DNA of 64,000 nt from Apostichopus japonicus (lineage: Eukaryota; Echinodermata; Holothuroidea; Aspidochirotida; Stichopodidae), in the NCBI RefSeq assembly GCF_037975245.1, contig NC_092579.1, positions 19,180,678-19,244,677 of the forward strand, read 5' to 3'. A program made the position numbers and the translations under genes. Under the pieces are notes generated by a model, which saw only the letters and a program-made list of their open reading frames with translations, was not told where the DNA came from and searched no databases. Within the stretch, counting starts at the first letter, position 1. Each line of letters begins with the position of its first letter. Below are positions 46,901-56,519 of the stretch, in pieces.

Positions 46901-49900
46901 TACCATACCTAGTTTACAACAGATGGTAATGACATCAGCACTGCACCCCTTTGACCCACCTTGGGATCATTAACCATTGAGCCTGATTCATGATGCCATT
47001 GGTGAACCTTTTAGAAATAATATAATATAATAATAGTAAGCAACCTTCGGGAGGTTTTCATTTATGATGCAATTTGTAGCCACATGTGGGAGAAGCTTAA
47101 TGACTTGAGTTACACTTCACATAGGTGGCAGTTCACATAGGTGGCAGTTCACATAGGTGGCAGTTCACATAGGTGGCAGTTCACCTTTTTTTTAAATCAT
47201 CTTTGGATTCTATTGTCTCACCTTGCATGTTATTACTTGATCAAATGAGTTTAAAACCATAATCACAAACCTCACTGAAATTATTCACAGATTGGATCAA
47301 CTTGTGATTATTGGATTGATTGATTGTCAGATACTTTAATATTTTCACCTACATAGGTTTTTTTTGGGCAATAGATTAGCAGTCAGTTCATTTTTCTTCA
47401 TTATTCTCTTCCTTTACATTCCAGCCGAATCGCTCTCAGAAGATGAAGAAGAAATTCTCCATCACAAGTCCCGTTCTTCGGGGGACTATACACCTACCCC
47501 GGGAGGACCATTCTCAGCTCTCATCGCCAGTATGTGGCCCAGAGATATACTGGCTAAAATTGCACAGGTATTATTTTTCGATTTTGAAGTAGTTTTATTT
47601 GGATCGTATACATGCTTTCCAAGCTTTAATATGTTACAGCTTTATTCACAGTTTCCAAGTTGAACAGGTGTTAACACAGTTTGCAACTTTTATTTTGAAT
47701 GAAACCAACATTTTCTGTGTGGGGCCACAGCCTAAATCAACAGAGGGGCGATGTCAGATCAGTCCTATCTAATTCCACGAAATGTGGCGCGCTTGCTGCA
47801 GTCTGTGAAATCACTGAGAATTCCTTTCAGAATTAACTGATGCAAATTTCTGTGCAAACTACATGCAGATTCCCTGCACACATTCAAATATAGTGTGACA
47901 TCTTCAAGCTAAGATATGGTTTTTTTTGCTCGTAACTAACACATTTTAGCAACGAAATGTCGTTTTTGCTTTCTTTATTCATTGCAGGTAGGTTTGGGAG
48001 ATAGTTGGAATTTGATTGTCGACATTCATTTGTTTTTGAGATGAAGGATTTTAATGTACCATAGCTTTAAAATATTATTTTAGCAACAAAAAAAAGAAAA
48101 AGTTTCAACCAATATTGTTTGATTTCAGACTGAAGATTCTGGGGATCCGCCCGATTTCCGTTACGATGAATTTGGATTCCGCGTCGATGAAGAAGGTCAG
48201 TTAAAGACAGCAATAAAGATTTGACTCAATTTCCATAAATCATGATATTAAGAAGCAGACAAAAAAATAACATAAAAAGGAATAAATTTTGTATTCCATA
48301 GTGATGGAAAAGTTTGTAAACTAGTTTACATCAAACCTTGGATATTGTTTAATGGACACAATTATACTGTACTGTATAGTATTATATTGTAGATACTGTA
48401 CTCCAATGCAGTGCACTACAGTATTGTATGGCACTACACTTTGCTATACTGTACTATACTGTGCTGTACTGCTCTATGCTGTACTGCTCTATGCTGTACT
48501 GCTCTATGCTGTACTGCTCTATGCTGTACTGCTCTATGCTGTACTGTATTGACTGTACTTACTGCACTGTACTATACTGTACTTTATTCTACTATATTGT
48601 GCTGTACTGTACTGATCTATGCTGTACTGTACTGTTCTGTGGTGTACTTTACTGTACTTAACTGTACCTTACTGTACTGTACTTTACTGTACTGTACTGA
48701 TCTATGCTGAACTGTACTGACTGTACTTGTATACATATGTATGTATTTTAGATCCTCCTGCAAGCAGGAACTCGCGAAGAAGCCATCATTGGCGTTATCA
48801 AAGCCGCAAGCTGACAGAAGTCAGTCTCTTATATTCATATTTAACGTCCATGATTATGAATTGTCAATTGTTAACAACTCTGTAACTGGAGGACATACAT
48901 TAATCTTGGAGTGACTCGAACTCGGGACCTTATGATTGAAAGGCACCGGCATTAAACACTGAGCTAACACTCCTAACTTGTACTGTACTGTATTCCACAC
49001 TTGTACTGTACTGATCTATGTACTGTACTGTACTGACTTTACTTTACTGTAAGTGTACTGTACTGATCTATGCTGTACTGTACTGCACTGATCTATGCTG
49101 TACTGTACTGATCTATGCTGTACTGCTCTGTAGTGTACTGTACTTTACTTTTCTATACTGTACTGAAAATGGAATTATTTCAGGTTTGCTAACAGTTTTT
49201 TTTTTCTCTGGTTTTACTCACAGACAAAGCAGAGCCTAATTCCAGTAAGTTACTAAGCGAGCCATTCCAAACAGAAGACCCTCAACTGCAGCTCAAGTGG
49301 ACAGCCTACTTTGAGTTTGCTCATAACCAGGAAGTTGGAGATTTAACCTGGGAGAAGGTAAATGACACATCAGACATGATTGCACCCCTCTCGCCCCACC
49401 CCCCACATTTCCCAAAAATTAAAATAGGCAAAGAAACATGCAGCTTGGAAATGTTTATTTTAAGTAACTCAAAATTACAACTTCTGAAGCCTCTTATCAC
49501 TCAAAGAAGGTGGTATCTAAAATTTTACATAGAAGCATAATTTTGATTGTGAGAAGGAGGCTGTAGACTGGAAGTGACCTGTCGCTGAGGGCCTGGAGTG
49601 CTAAAAAAGGTCCCTAGTTCACTTTAAGCACAGAAGATCTAAAGTGCTGAGGTTGTGAGGAGACAGGTAATAATCTCTAAACCTGTTATTTTTTGGGGGA
49701 TTTTATAGACTAAAAATTGATTCCTCTACAGTATCCTCTTATCCACCAAAGTAAGTGGATATATCGAGATATTTTCCTTGAAGTAAATTTTTAGTTTTAG
49801 TATTTTTTTAGTATTTTAGATCCTCTTGCAAACAAGAACGTGCGAATAAGCCTCATGGGCTAATCAAAGCCGCAAGCTGACCGAAATCAGTTTCTTACAT

Positions 49901-52900
49901 TCATATTTAACGTCCATGGTTATCAAATGTCAATTGTCAACAACTCTGTAACTGGACAACATACAGTAATCTTGGAGGGACTCGAACCAGCAACCTTATG
50001 ATTGGAAGGCACCGGCGTTAACCACTGAGCTAGCACCCCATTATTGTTTTTCTTGTTGAAGTTTGACCATATTCTAATGTTTCAATCAATATCTAGATTA
50101 TGCTCTTTCCCTTCAGCTGGATAGTAAACTGCCCCCGTCAGACAAGTTAAAAGAATTGGTCCACCTAGGTATTCCACACAACATGAGACCAAAGCTTTGG
50201 ATGCGTTTGTCCGGCGGTCAACAGAAGAAAGAGTCAAGCCAGTTGTCATACAAGGTGAGAGTTTCAGCTGTAAATATGTAGCATGCATTGTTATAAGCTG
50301 TTATTAAGTGTACTTATATACATACTCTTTTATATACTTTTTCATTTGTTTTTATCGTGTATAAACCTATTTTTTCTTTTTTTTTCTTTTCGCACCAACT
50401 GGTCTCTAACTTTGATAAACAGTAATATTTTTTCCCCTAGCGTCCATCATATGTCATCATTCCTCAGTTTTATTAATTACTACTTGTTCTTCAGTTTTGT
50501 ATGCCATATGAGAAATAAATTTGAACTTGAACTTATATCCTATGGTAGTGAAAATATGACACAAATTGAATTCAGTACTGTTTATTCCCATCCAACCTAG
50601 TCCAGACCAGTCCAGTCAGTTTTAAAATATCAGTTCAGATAAAGTCAATTCACTTTTTGCCTTACATACTGTATGTTAGGTTGAACTTTGCATCAATTTG
50701 AGATACTCAAAATGAATAATTTGTGTAAGTATGACTATAGGCAAAATGTAACCGTTGATATTCTACAATCTAACAAACAAAAAAATATGAAAACTAGTGA
50801 TATGTTTAAGGCTTACACAGCATTTTAACATAATCTGTAAAAATCTTCTGTATTGTCTTTTATGTGTTCATTAGCTGACATAATGAACGGTGGACTAGAC
50901 TAGGTATACCAGCCATTTTCATGAATGAACTTGTGTTGTTTAATTAGCCATGTCCCTCTAACTGTCCCCCTCTCCCTCCAAGAAATGAAAATGACACCCT
51001 TGTCCAATACCATCATTTTTTAATGGTAACCAATGTATCAAAATTAGTTTGGATTTTAAGTTCAGTAATTACATTAATAAGATGCACCCAAACCGTTTCA
51101 ATGACATACTTACTTCCCGTAGCAAGATTGAGAGCTTTGCAGTTTCTGTGTGAATATGACATCACTTGATCAGAAATGATGTAATGTTATAATCCATAGC
51201 AACAGTTGCTATGGATTGCCCCTGCATCCTTCCCCAAAGTTGTAACACTTTGTAACTTTTTTAATAAATGATGTTTTGTATTGTCTTTAGGAAATCATAA
51301 AGGCCAGCTCTGAAGACCAGTCCATTTATACCAAACAGATTGAAAAGGTAAGTTGAATCATTTATGTAAGAAGAGTGTTGAAAGGAAATATTTACTCCAT
51401 TCCTCTCTCACCACACTCCGATACATATCCACTTTGATTTACCATGCCTACAGAGTGGTAACATTCATGCACTGTGCCCTCAATGACCCTGCAAGGTAAC
51501 TTCCCGCTTGGAGTGTTGATTCCTCTGATGTAAAACAATCATTGTTTTGTTTTAACTGTTTACATTAAAGTTAGGCAGAAAATAGAAATTGTGGAAAAAG
51601 TGGAAACATTTTGGAACATATATTGCTGTAGTACCATTTTGCAACAAAGGCCCATTTATTATACAAAAAGTTCTAAAAGTGGAGGGAAGGGGTTGGGGAG
51701 GGTTACCTCCTGTGGACCCCTTCCTGGGCTACGATGTTCTTAGGAAGTGACTTAATGGTCTGCGTGTCAGACATTGTTTTCAAATTTTTTCAAATAAAAA
51801 TTTCTTTTTTTGCTGGCTGTCAAACCTTAAGATATGGAATGAAGATGTCAGTGGCATGGTAGTCAGGGAAATGGAATGTCTAATGTTTTGAAGTTGTCCT
51901 GTGTTTTACATAATTTTTTTCCCCCTCTTATTTCCAGGACCTTCTGAGAACAATACCAAGCAACGCTTGCTTCTGTTCCAATAGGAGTCCCGGGATACCT
52001 CGGTTACGTCGTATCTTACGGGGTATATCATGGCTGTATCCTGACATTGGATACTGCCAGGGGACTGGTGTTGTGAGTTTAACTTTCATTAAACTAAAAA
52101 TTCCTCTTGACAGCTTTACAGACGATTAAAGTGACAATGACGATAAAAAGTTAGATTTAATTTAGACTGCTGTGGTCATGAGTTTTACTTCCACTTAGGC
52201 TCAATATCTGAGATCAACAACATTTAAACTTGACAGGTTTTTGTACCCAAGGTAAACTTGAAGCAAAAAGGTTGTTGTGATAGAAGTAATCTACTTACTA
52301 CTGACAAACTACTTACTACGACCCCGGCCGGGTCATAGTAAGGTGGGTTGTTCATGAGCAATCTACGGTTTTCCTATCTGAAATGACTTTCTAAATCGAA
52401 AAGATTCCAACTCAAAATGTTGAATTGGAAGCCACCCGACGTGAAAGTTATAGTCCATAAGCCCTTGCGGGCTACTCCCACATTTGTGGTCGCTTAAACG
52501 TTGTAAAAATATCTGCTGATTATAATGAAAAATTCGTTTTTGTTTCTTTTAACTTTACATACAATTGTCTACTTGAAAATTGGGATACATCTCAACTATA
52601 AATTCACTTCAGCCATTGATATTAACTTCACAGGTATAGTTAAGTTATAACCTTATCCAATCCAATTCAAAACAAAATGAAAAATAACATTTTGCTGTCA
52701 GTGTGCAACTATGATGTCCCACATGGTTGCTTCAAGTTCACTTATGATACAATCAATAACTATTTGAATTATCAATATCTGGTTAATGCTATGTAGGAGT
52801 TGCATTCAAGTTTTGCCAGCAGGATAAGTATATATATGAGTCTTTTTTATCAGCTAAGTATAAATGTTCCCTTGGACTGTCCTGTTACTTTCCTGTTACC

Positions 52901-55900
52901 GTCGTGTTACTTACGCCGGTGCCTTCCAATCATTAGGTCCCGAGTTCGAGTCACTCCAAGATTAATGTATGTCGTCGAGTCACAGAGTTGTTGACAATTG
53001 ATAATTCATAATCATAGACATTAAAGAGGAATCTGACTTCGGTCAACTGCGGCTTTGATAAGCTAAGGATGGCTTCTTCGCGAGTTCCTGCTTGTAGGAG
53101 GATCTAACATATTTACATACATACATACATACTTTACCTTGACAACTTAACAGACCAATCTGGCTAACTAACCTTAACACATCTAGTATTAAACACAAGC
53201 TTAGATTCAGTGGCTTTGAACTACCACTGGGTAATCAGGCCTGGCAAGATTGGGGGAGGGGGAATCAGGAGCAACAACCCCAGGGAGTTGGTTAGAAAAA
53301 GGGGGGGGGCATTGAAGGCATATCATAGACGAATATAAATTCTGTGTTCTCATTTTAATAACTTACTAAATAAGAAAGAAGATGAAGACTAGGAGGCCCA
53401 GTGGACATAATTGTTCCTATGGCAACGCCTTGCTTTCGACACCGCTGCTAGTTCTCTGACCTTTGATCGAGGTTTTCTCTGTATATTTCCTAAATACAGG
53501 TGATTGCTTCTCTTCTGCTCTTTTTGGAAGAGGAAGATTCTTTCTGGATGATGTGTGCAATCATTGAAGATCTGGTGCCTTCTTCATATTACTCTACCAA
53601 CCTACTGGGTGTTCAGGTATGTATCCATCCCCCCTCCCCACCCCTCACCTCCAATTATGATATGCACCTTCCCATATACCTAACCTGCCAAATTTGGGAA
53701 CAGTTTAAAATAGTGACCCTCCCGCCACCCAAATGACCCACTTCTGGGTCATTACCTACCTCCCCTTCTGTATGGTAGATTTAATATGCTACCTTTTCCA
53801 CATTTTTAGCTATTGTTTCCAGAATTATTTCGTGGTATCTCATATTTGGTTTTGGGGATTTAGCTTTGGGATAATTTGCAGGTTCTTCTCAATCAGAAGA
53901 CAGTAAATGGTAAGGCCACCATAGGGGCATCATGTTTTTGATTCAAACATTCCTAATGACTTATAAACGTCCTTTTGTTTGAAAATTCTCCTCGTAGGCC
54001 GACCAAAGAGTCCTGAGACAGTTGGCCGTGAGCTTCTCGCCCGAGTTGGACCAACTCCTGAAGGAGCATGATATTGGTTTGTTCCAATTGCTAATCATTT
54101 TCTGTTCATATCTCTCCAAAGTTTGTTACTGATATCTTAAAAGTAACATGGAGGAGAACAATAATTCACACTGTTACTTGAAAGACCCTATCTCAATAGC
54201 TTGTTTCTAACTCTAGATATAGTGGTTTGAATGTATACTATCTTTACCAGATGAAACCATTCTTTACTCCAAGAGGAGAATCATTCTAGGTGATCTGTGA
54301 TGTCATTTTTACCCCCCCTCTCCTCCCTCTCATCAGGCATGCATTTGAACTATCAGGGTTTCCAAACCATTGGTTATCTCTTTATTGGAAGTTCTTGTTA
54401 ATCTATACAATGCTTAGAATCCTTACATTTAAAAATCAATGTTTCTCAAACTACAAGCCAAAGCATTTTGTTTGTTAAATCACTTACAATAGTAGACTGC
54501 GTGTCAGGTAAAAACGTAGGCAAAATTGTACTTTTGTCTTCTATCCGAAGCGATTGCTTAGGAGAAGGTAATTTCACCAGCACCTTATCACCACAAGGTA
54601 CTTATTTCATCAACTTTGAGTCCGGTTGTAAACAAATTTAATCAGAGTGCTTACAAAAAGGTTGATTTGTTGACCACTTTAACAACATTTCTAGCAATTC
54701 GTCAGATGTGTAAGCTATGCTGTTCTTACTCATATGAAAGCATTAACTGGAAGATCTTTCTTATTGACTCATTTTTAGAACTCTCCTTGATCACCCTTCA
54801 CTGGTTTCTTACTGCTTTTGCCTCTGTGGTTCACATGAGAGTTCTGCTGCACATCTGGGACATGTTCTTCTATGAAGGATCCATAGTCCTCTTCCAAGTC
54901 ACCCTGGCTATGCTCAAACTGAAGGTAATGAAGAACTCTCGTGCTTTTATCTGTGGTGTTTATTTATTGTTTTCTAAATGATGTTGATTCTCTAGCCTGA
55001 TTTGTTTATTTACTTGTTGATTTAGTAAATGTCAGCAATGTTTACTGATGATATACTCGAAAAGGTCATCTCTGTACGAAAGGATCAAAGGTGTCTTTTT
55101 ATTCTTCCCCACTACTCCTATTACACCATTGATATTTAATGACAATTTTGGTCTTGTGTATTTGTGTCTGTGAGGTGAGGCTTACATTGTTTGCACTGTA
55201 TTTATGTGTTAGGATAGCAGCGTTACTCGTATAGCAACGGTTACTTTAACTGTGTGCTGAGGATTAAGATCATTGAACATGACTGATAATGTCTGAAACA
55301 ATGTGGAGAGAATTCACCAGAAATTCAGATTCATTTATGCCACTTTATATGCAGTTATAGCACGTTGAACATAACTTGTGCATTTTAACACTGAAAACGA
55401 GTAGGCCTATAGGTGGTTTTTCTTGTCACTGTGCAGAACTATAGGTGCCTTTTGATTGTGATTTTGTAACATTTTACGTTCAGTTTGGTGAGTATGTCTG
55501 TCTATTTATATGTTTGATTTATGTAGTGAACATATGCATAGTAGGCCAATTTTGGAGTGGAGGAGAGGGTGGTTGTGTGTGCATGTAATGGCCCCCCATC
55601 ACATGCACACACAACCACCCTCTGTGTGTACATGTGCTGGGGTGGGGCGAAGGTCATAAGGAGTCTTGTCGAAGAACAGAAGACAAATTTTTTCGAACAT
55701 CCACCATTATAGCACGTTGAAGATAGCTTGTGCAATTTAAAGCTGAAAAAGAGTCTAGGGGGTTTGTTTTGTCAAAGTCTTTCTATTACACATTGCTAGC
55801 ATGTGCATGGATTTAAATTGAAAGTCAAATTGAAACCACCTTTTTAAACACAAATCACTTTCTACAAAATCTCAGGGATGATAGCTCAACCTGATACAAT

Positions 55901-56519
55901 GAAGGAAGGTAGCATCAGTATTGTATTCTGAGGCACTTTCACAAAATTATGTTTCCCATTTAATAGAATCATATAGTTTATATAAAATATATAAATCAAA
56001 TTGAAGTAAGTAACGGAAATTCTTCTCGCTTCAACGGTTTTGACTCCAGACTTTTACATGTATAAACTCCATTTCATGCTCATGGAATCTAATCAAAGTA
56101 TCGGTGAACCAGAGCGGATGGCAGATTAAACTAGATGAAAAATTTAAAATAAAAGATCATCATTACCTGCAGGGCAGGATAAACAAACTGTCAAAGATGC
56201 CCCCCTCCATTCATTCATCACCCCCTCCCCATCATCTCCCACCCATACTCACTCTTTCCAAGTCTTACCCCTCCCTTTCCCATCATATCAGTTCCACAAT
56301 ATAATTTCCTATGTGCCTTTGTGTTTCCCACTTTATATCCCACTTTTCCCACTTTCTATAACTAGTGACTTGTGTTTTACATACTTTTTTTGCCTTCATT
56401 TTGTGATTTTGTTTCTTTTGCAGGAAGAAGAACTGCTGAAATTGGACAACTCTGCTTCGATTTTCAACGCTCTCTCCGACATGCCGAGTAAGGTAGACGA
56501 CGTTGAGAGACTGATACAG
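30878..56519 (+). CDS. sgsm3: SGSM3 orthologue (TBC-domain Rab GTPase-activating protein), 12 exons seen, 3' part outside window
   Basis: Exons: 30878-30944, 47425-47567, 48129-48195, 49224-49357, 50117-50254, 51291-51347, 51938-52072, 53500-53616, 53998-54076, 54779-54924, 56424-56519 (11 intervals numbered 1-11), and a likely twelfth beginning at the right edge. All seen exons join in frame (393 aa). Strong similarity to human SGSM3: [27 protein letters not shown], the TBC arginine finger IEKDLLR (IxxDxxR), the glutamine finger YCQ in [39 protein letters not shown], and [13 protein letters not shown] proteins speed GTP hydrolysis by Rab GTPases; SGSM3 in vertebrates acts on small G-protein signalling and endosomal traffic. 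The SH3 and RUN domains are not in view. Exon 1 is inferred (see its entry). Confidence 0.92.
34204..34235 (-). repeat. Degraded relative of the 38 kb tRNA-like repeat
   Basis: gagttggaaaatccagaaca and the following gtga resemble gggttgggaaacccagaaca and gtga at 38019-38044; the rest is too diverged to align. Confidence 0.4.
35120..35800 (+). repeat. AGGTCA-rich interspersed repeat, copy cluster 3, split by a MITE
   Basis: Left part 35120-35310 contains ggaggtgaaaggtcattt, aacagaggtcaaagtctgaa and gaacttcatacttgcaatg, and ends with a perfect DR1, AGGTCAAAGGTCA (35288-35300). After the 175 bp MITE further diverged units follow, with ggaggtcaaaggtatctgag near 35730. Confidence 0.7.
35311..35485. 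mobile_element. 175 bp MITE with CAAGGGACGAAATA termini
   Basis: Begins CAAGGGACGAAATA and ends with its reverse complement (TATTTCGTCCCTTG). Flanked by a 5 bp duplication, tatca (35306-35310, 35486-35490). The interior is a patchwork of TTGCTAAT / ATTAGCAA motifs in both orientations, so a single strand could fold extensively. Superfamily not assigned. Confidence 0.85.
36346..36430 (+). repeat. Compound (TA)/(TG) array, 16 bp unit
   Basis: Repeated tatatatatgtgtgtg units, about four to five copies. Confidence 0.9.
38015..38110 (-). repeat. tRNA-derived repeat (second SINE-like family)
   Basis: On the minus strand, TAGCCTAGTGGTTAGGG is an A-box-like and GGGTTCGAATCTC a B-box-like pol III promoter, spaced as in tRNA. 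The ends do not form an acceptor stem, so it is not a working tRNA gene. The element's outer limits are unclear; a related 5'-TGTTCTGG.TTTCC stretch follows. Confidence 0.7.
40801..40902 (+). repeat. (GATA)n(GACA)n compound microsatellite
   Basis: Imperfect GATA units (40801-40850), then about 13 uninterrupted GACA/CAGA units. Confidence 0.95.
41036..41073 (+). repeat. Perfect 19 bp tandem duplication
   Basis: gacattaaagttcttgaaa occurs twice in direct contact. Confidence 0.95.
44296..44580 (+). repeat. Degenerate tagttgtata minisatellite
   Basis: About 25 variants of a 10-12 bp unit (tagttgtatatagttatata), with no ORF. Confidence 0.9.
46008..46604 (+). mobile_element. 3' fragment of an L2/CR1-type LINE
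   Basis: The frame 46131-46395 encodes a typical reverse transcriptase C-terminus ([42 protein letters not shown]) and a stop. A short 3' UTR ends in a ttattattattattat tail (46585-46604). The element is 5' truncated and different from the 12 kb copy (other sequence and tail). Confidence 0.85.
47116..47184 (+). repeat. 16 bp minisatellite, 4.3 copies
   Basis: Four perfect copies of ttcacataggtggcag and a partial fifth, in SGSM3 intron 1 about 240 bases before exon 2. Confidence 0.97.
47425..47567 (+). CDS. sgsm3: SGSM3 exon 2
   Basis: Acceptor cctttacattccag. Acidic start (SEDEEEI), then [18 protein letters not shown], lining up with human CGPFSALTPSIWPQEIL. Phase 0 donor. Confidence 0.9.
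48129..48195 (+). CDS. sgsm3: SGSM3 exon 3
   Basis: 67 bases encoding [14 protein letters not shown], matching human [15 protein letters not shown]. Acceptor gtttgatttcag, donor gtcagt. Confidence 0.9.
48365..49170 (+). repeat. tactgtactg / gctctatgctgtact minisatellite, split by a SINE
   Basis: Many ctgtact units, with five exact copies of a 15 bp unit (gctctatgctgtact) at 48471-48545. Similar gatctatgctgtactgtact units resume after the SINE at 48731-48973. Lies in SGSM3 intron 3. Long ORFs across it only reflect a stop-free unit. Confidence 0.95.
48731..48973 (-). repeat. tRNA-derived SINE family 1, copy B (full length)
   Basis: Same body as copy A plus a tRNA-like head. On minus: gttagctcagtgtttaatgc (A box) and cccgagttcgagtcac (B box). 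Inserted in the ctgtact minisatellite. Confidence 0.88.
49224..49357 (+). CDS. sgsm3: SGSM3 exon 4
   Basis: Encodes [20 protein letters not shown], matching human LRWQAHLEFTHNHDVGDL. Donor gtaaat. Confidence 0.92.
49811..50040 (-). repeat. tRNA-derived SINE family 1, copy C (full length)
   Basis: Best-preserved head: on minus, tgctagctcagtggttaacg (A box) and gctggttcgagtccctcc (B box), then a body ending in aggatctaaaatac. Lies 76 bases before SGSM3 exon 5. Confidence 0.9.
50117..50254 (+). CDS. sgsm3: SGSM3 exon 5 (TBC domain start)
   Basis: Encodes [20 protein letters not shown], the entry helix of the TBC domain. Phase 0 at both ends. Confidence 0.93.
51291..51347 (+). CDS. sgsm3: SGSM3 exon 6
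   Basis: 19 codons ending KQIEK; the Ile-x-x half of the arginine-finger motif, completed in the next exon. Confidence 0.92.
51938..52072 (+). CDS. sgsm3: SGSM3 exon 7 (arginine and glutamine fingers)
   Basis: DLLRTIPSN completes IxxDxxR, and [10 protein letters not shown] supplies the catalytic Yx[16 protein letters not shown] matches human PRLRRVLRALAWLYP. Confidence 0.94.
52904..53142 (+). repeat. tRNA-derived SINE family 1, copy D
   Basis: Plus orientation. The A box is damaged by a short deletion; the B box is cccgagttcgagtcactc; the body ends aggaggatctaacatattt and a (ACAT)n tail. In SGSM3 intron 7. Confidence 0.88.
53500..53616 (+). CDS. sgsm3: SGSM3 exon 8
   Basis: 39 codons, [18 protein letters not shown]...; nearly identical to human over its whole length. 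Donor gtatgt. Confidence 0.94.
53998..54076 (+). CDS. sgsm3: SGSM3 exon 9
   Basis: [25 protein letters not shown], matching human TDQRVLRHLIVQYLPRLDKL. Donor gtttgt, phase 1. Confidence 0.92.
54779..54924 (+). CDS. sgsm3: SGSM3 exon 10 (TBC domain end)
   Basis: Encodes [17 protein letters not shown] and [15 protein letters not shown], the closing TBC helices. Donor gtaatg, phase 0. Confidence 0.94.
55357..55765. repeat. Direct repeats (~55 bp) flanking a perfect hairpin
   Basis: tatagcacgttgaacataac (55357 on) and tatagcacgttgaagatagc (55709 on) begin two ~55 base similar stretches. Between them, 55565-55587 and 55602-55624 form a perfect 23 bp inverted repeat with a 14-base loop. Lies in SGSM3 intron 10. 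Confidence 0.85.
56424..56519 (+). CDS. sgsm3: SGSM3 exon 11
   Basis: [20 protein letters not shown], matching human EEELIQSENSASIFNTLSDI. Donor gtgagt, phase 0. Confidence 0.93.

Larger units (their letters stand above)
30945..47424 (+). other. SGSM3 intron 1 (~16.5 kb)
   Basis: AT-rich with many TACTGTA/TACAGTA heptamers. Contains (TA)n at 34165-34190 and 39613-39638, a TA/TG array (36346-36430), the AGGTCA repeat with a MITE (35.1-35.8 kb), a tRNA-like repeat (38.0 kb), a GATA/GACA array (40.8 kb), a tagttgtata array (44.3 kb), a LINE 3' fragment (46 kb) and a 16 bp minisatellite (47.1 kb). No further convincing exon was seen. Confidence 0.6.
47568..56423 (+). other. SGSM3 introns 2-10
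   Basis: GT-AG introns of 0.4-1.9 kb carrying the minisatellite, three SINE copies and hairpin listed separately. C/T-rich stretches occur near 53620-53660 and 56200-56290. No extra exon is needed for frame. Confidence 0.7.

Noticed and set aside
47116-47184. CRISPR-like direct repeats
   Set aside because: The 16 bp units touch each other with no spacers; it is a minisatellite in a eukaryotic intron.
48352-48710. Cys/Leu/Tyr-rich ORFs of 66-99 codons
   Set aside because: All overlapping frames are open because the minisatellite unit lacks stops; no real protein.
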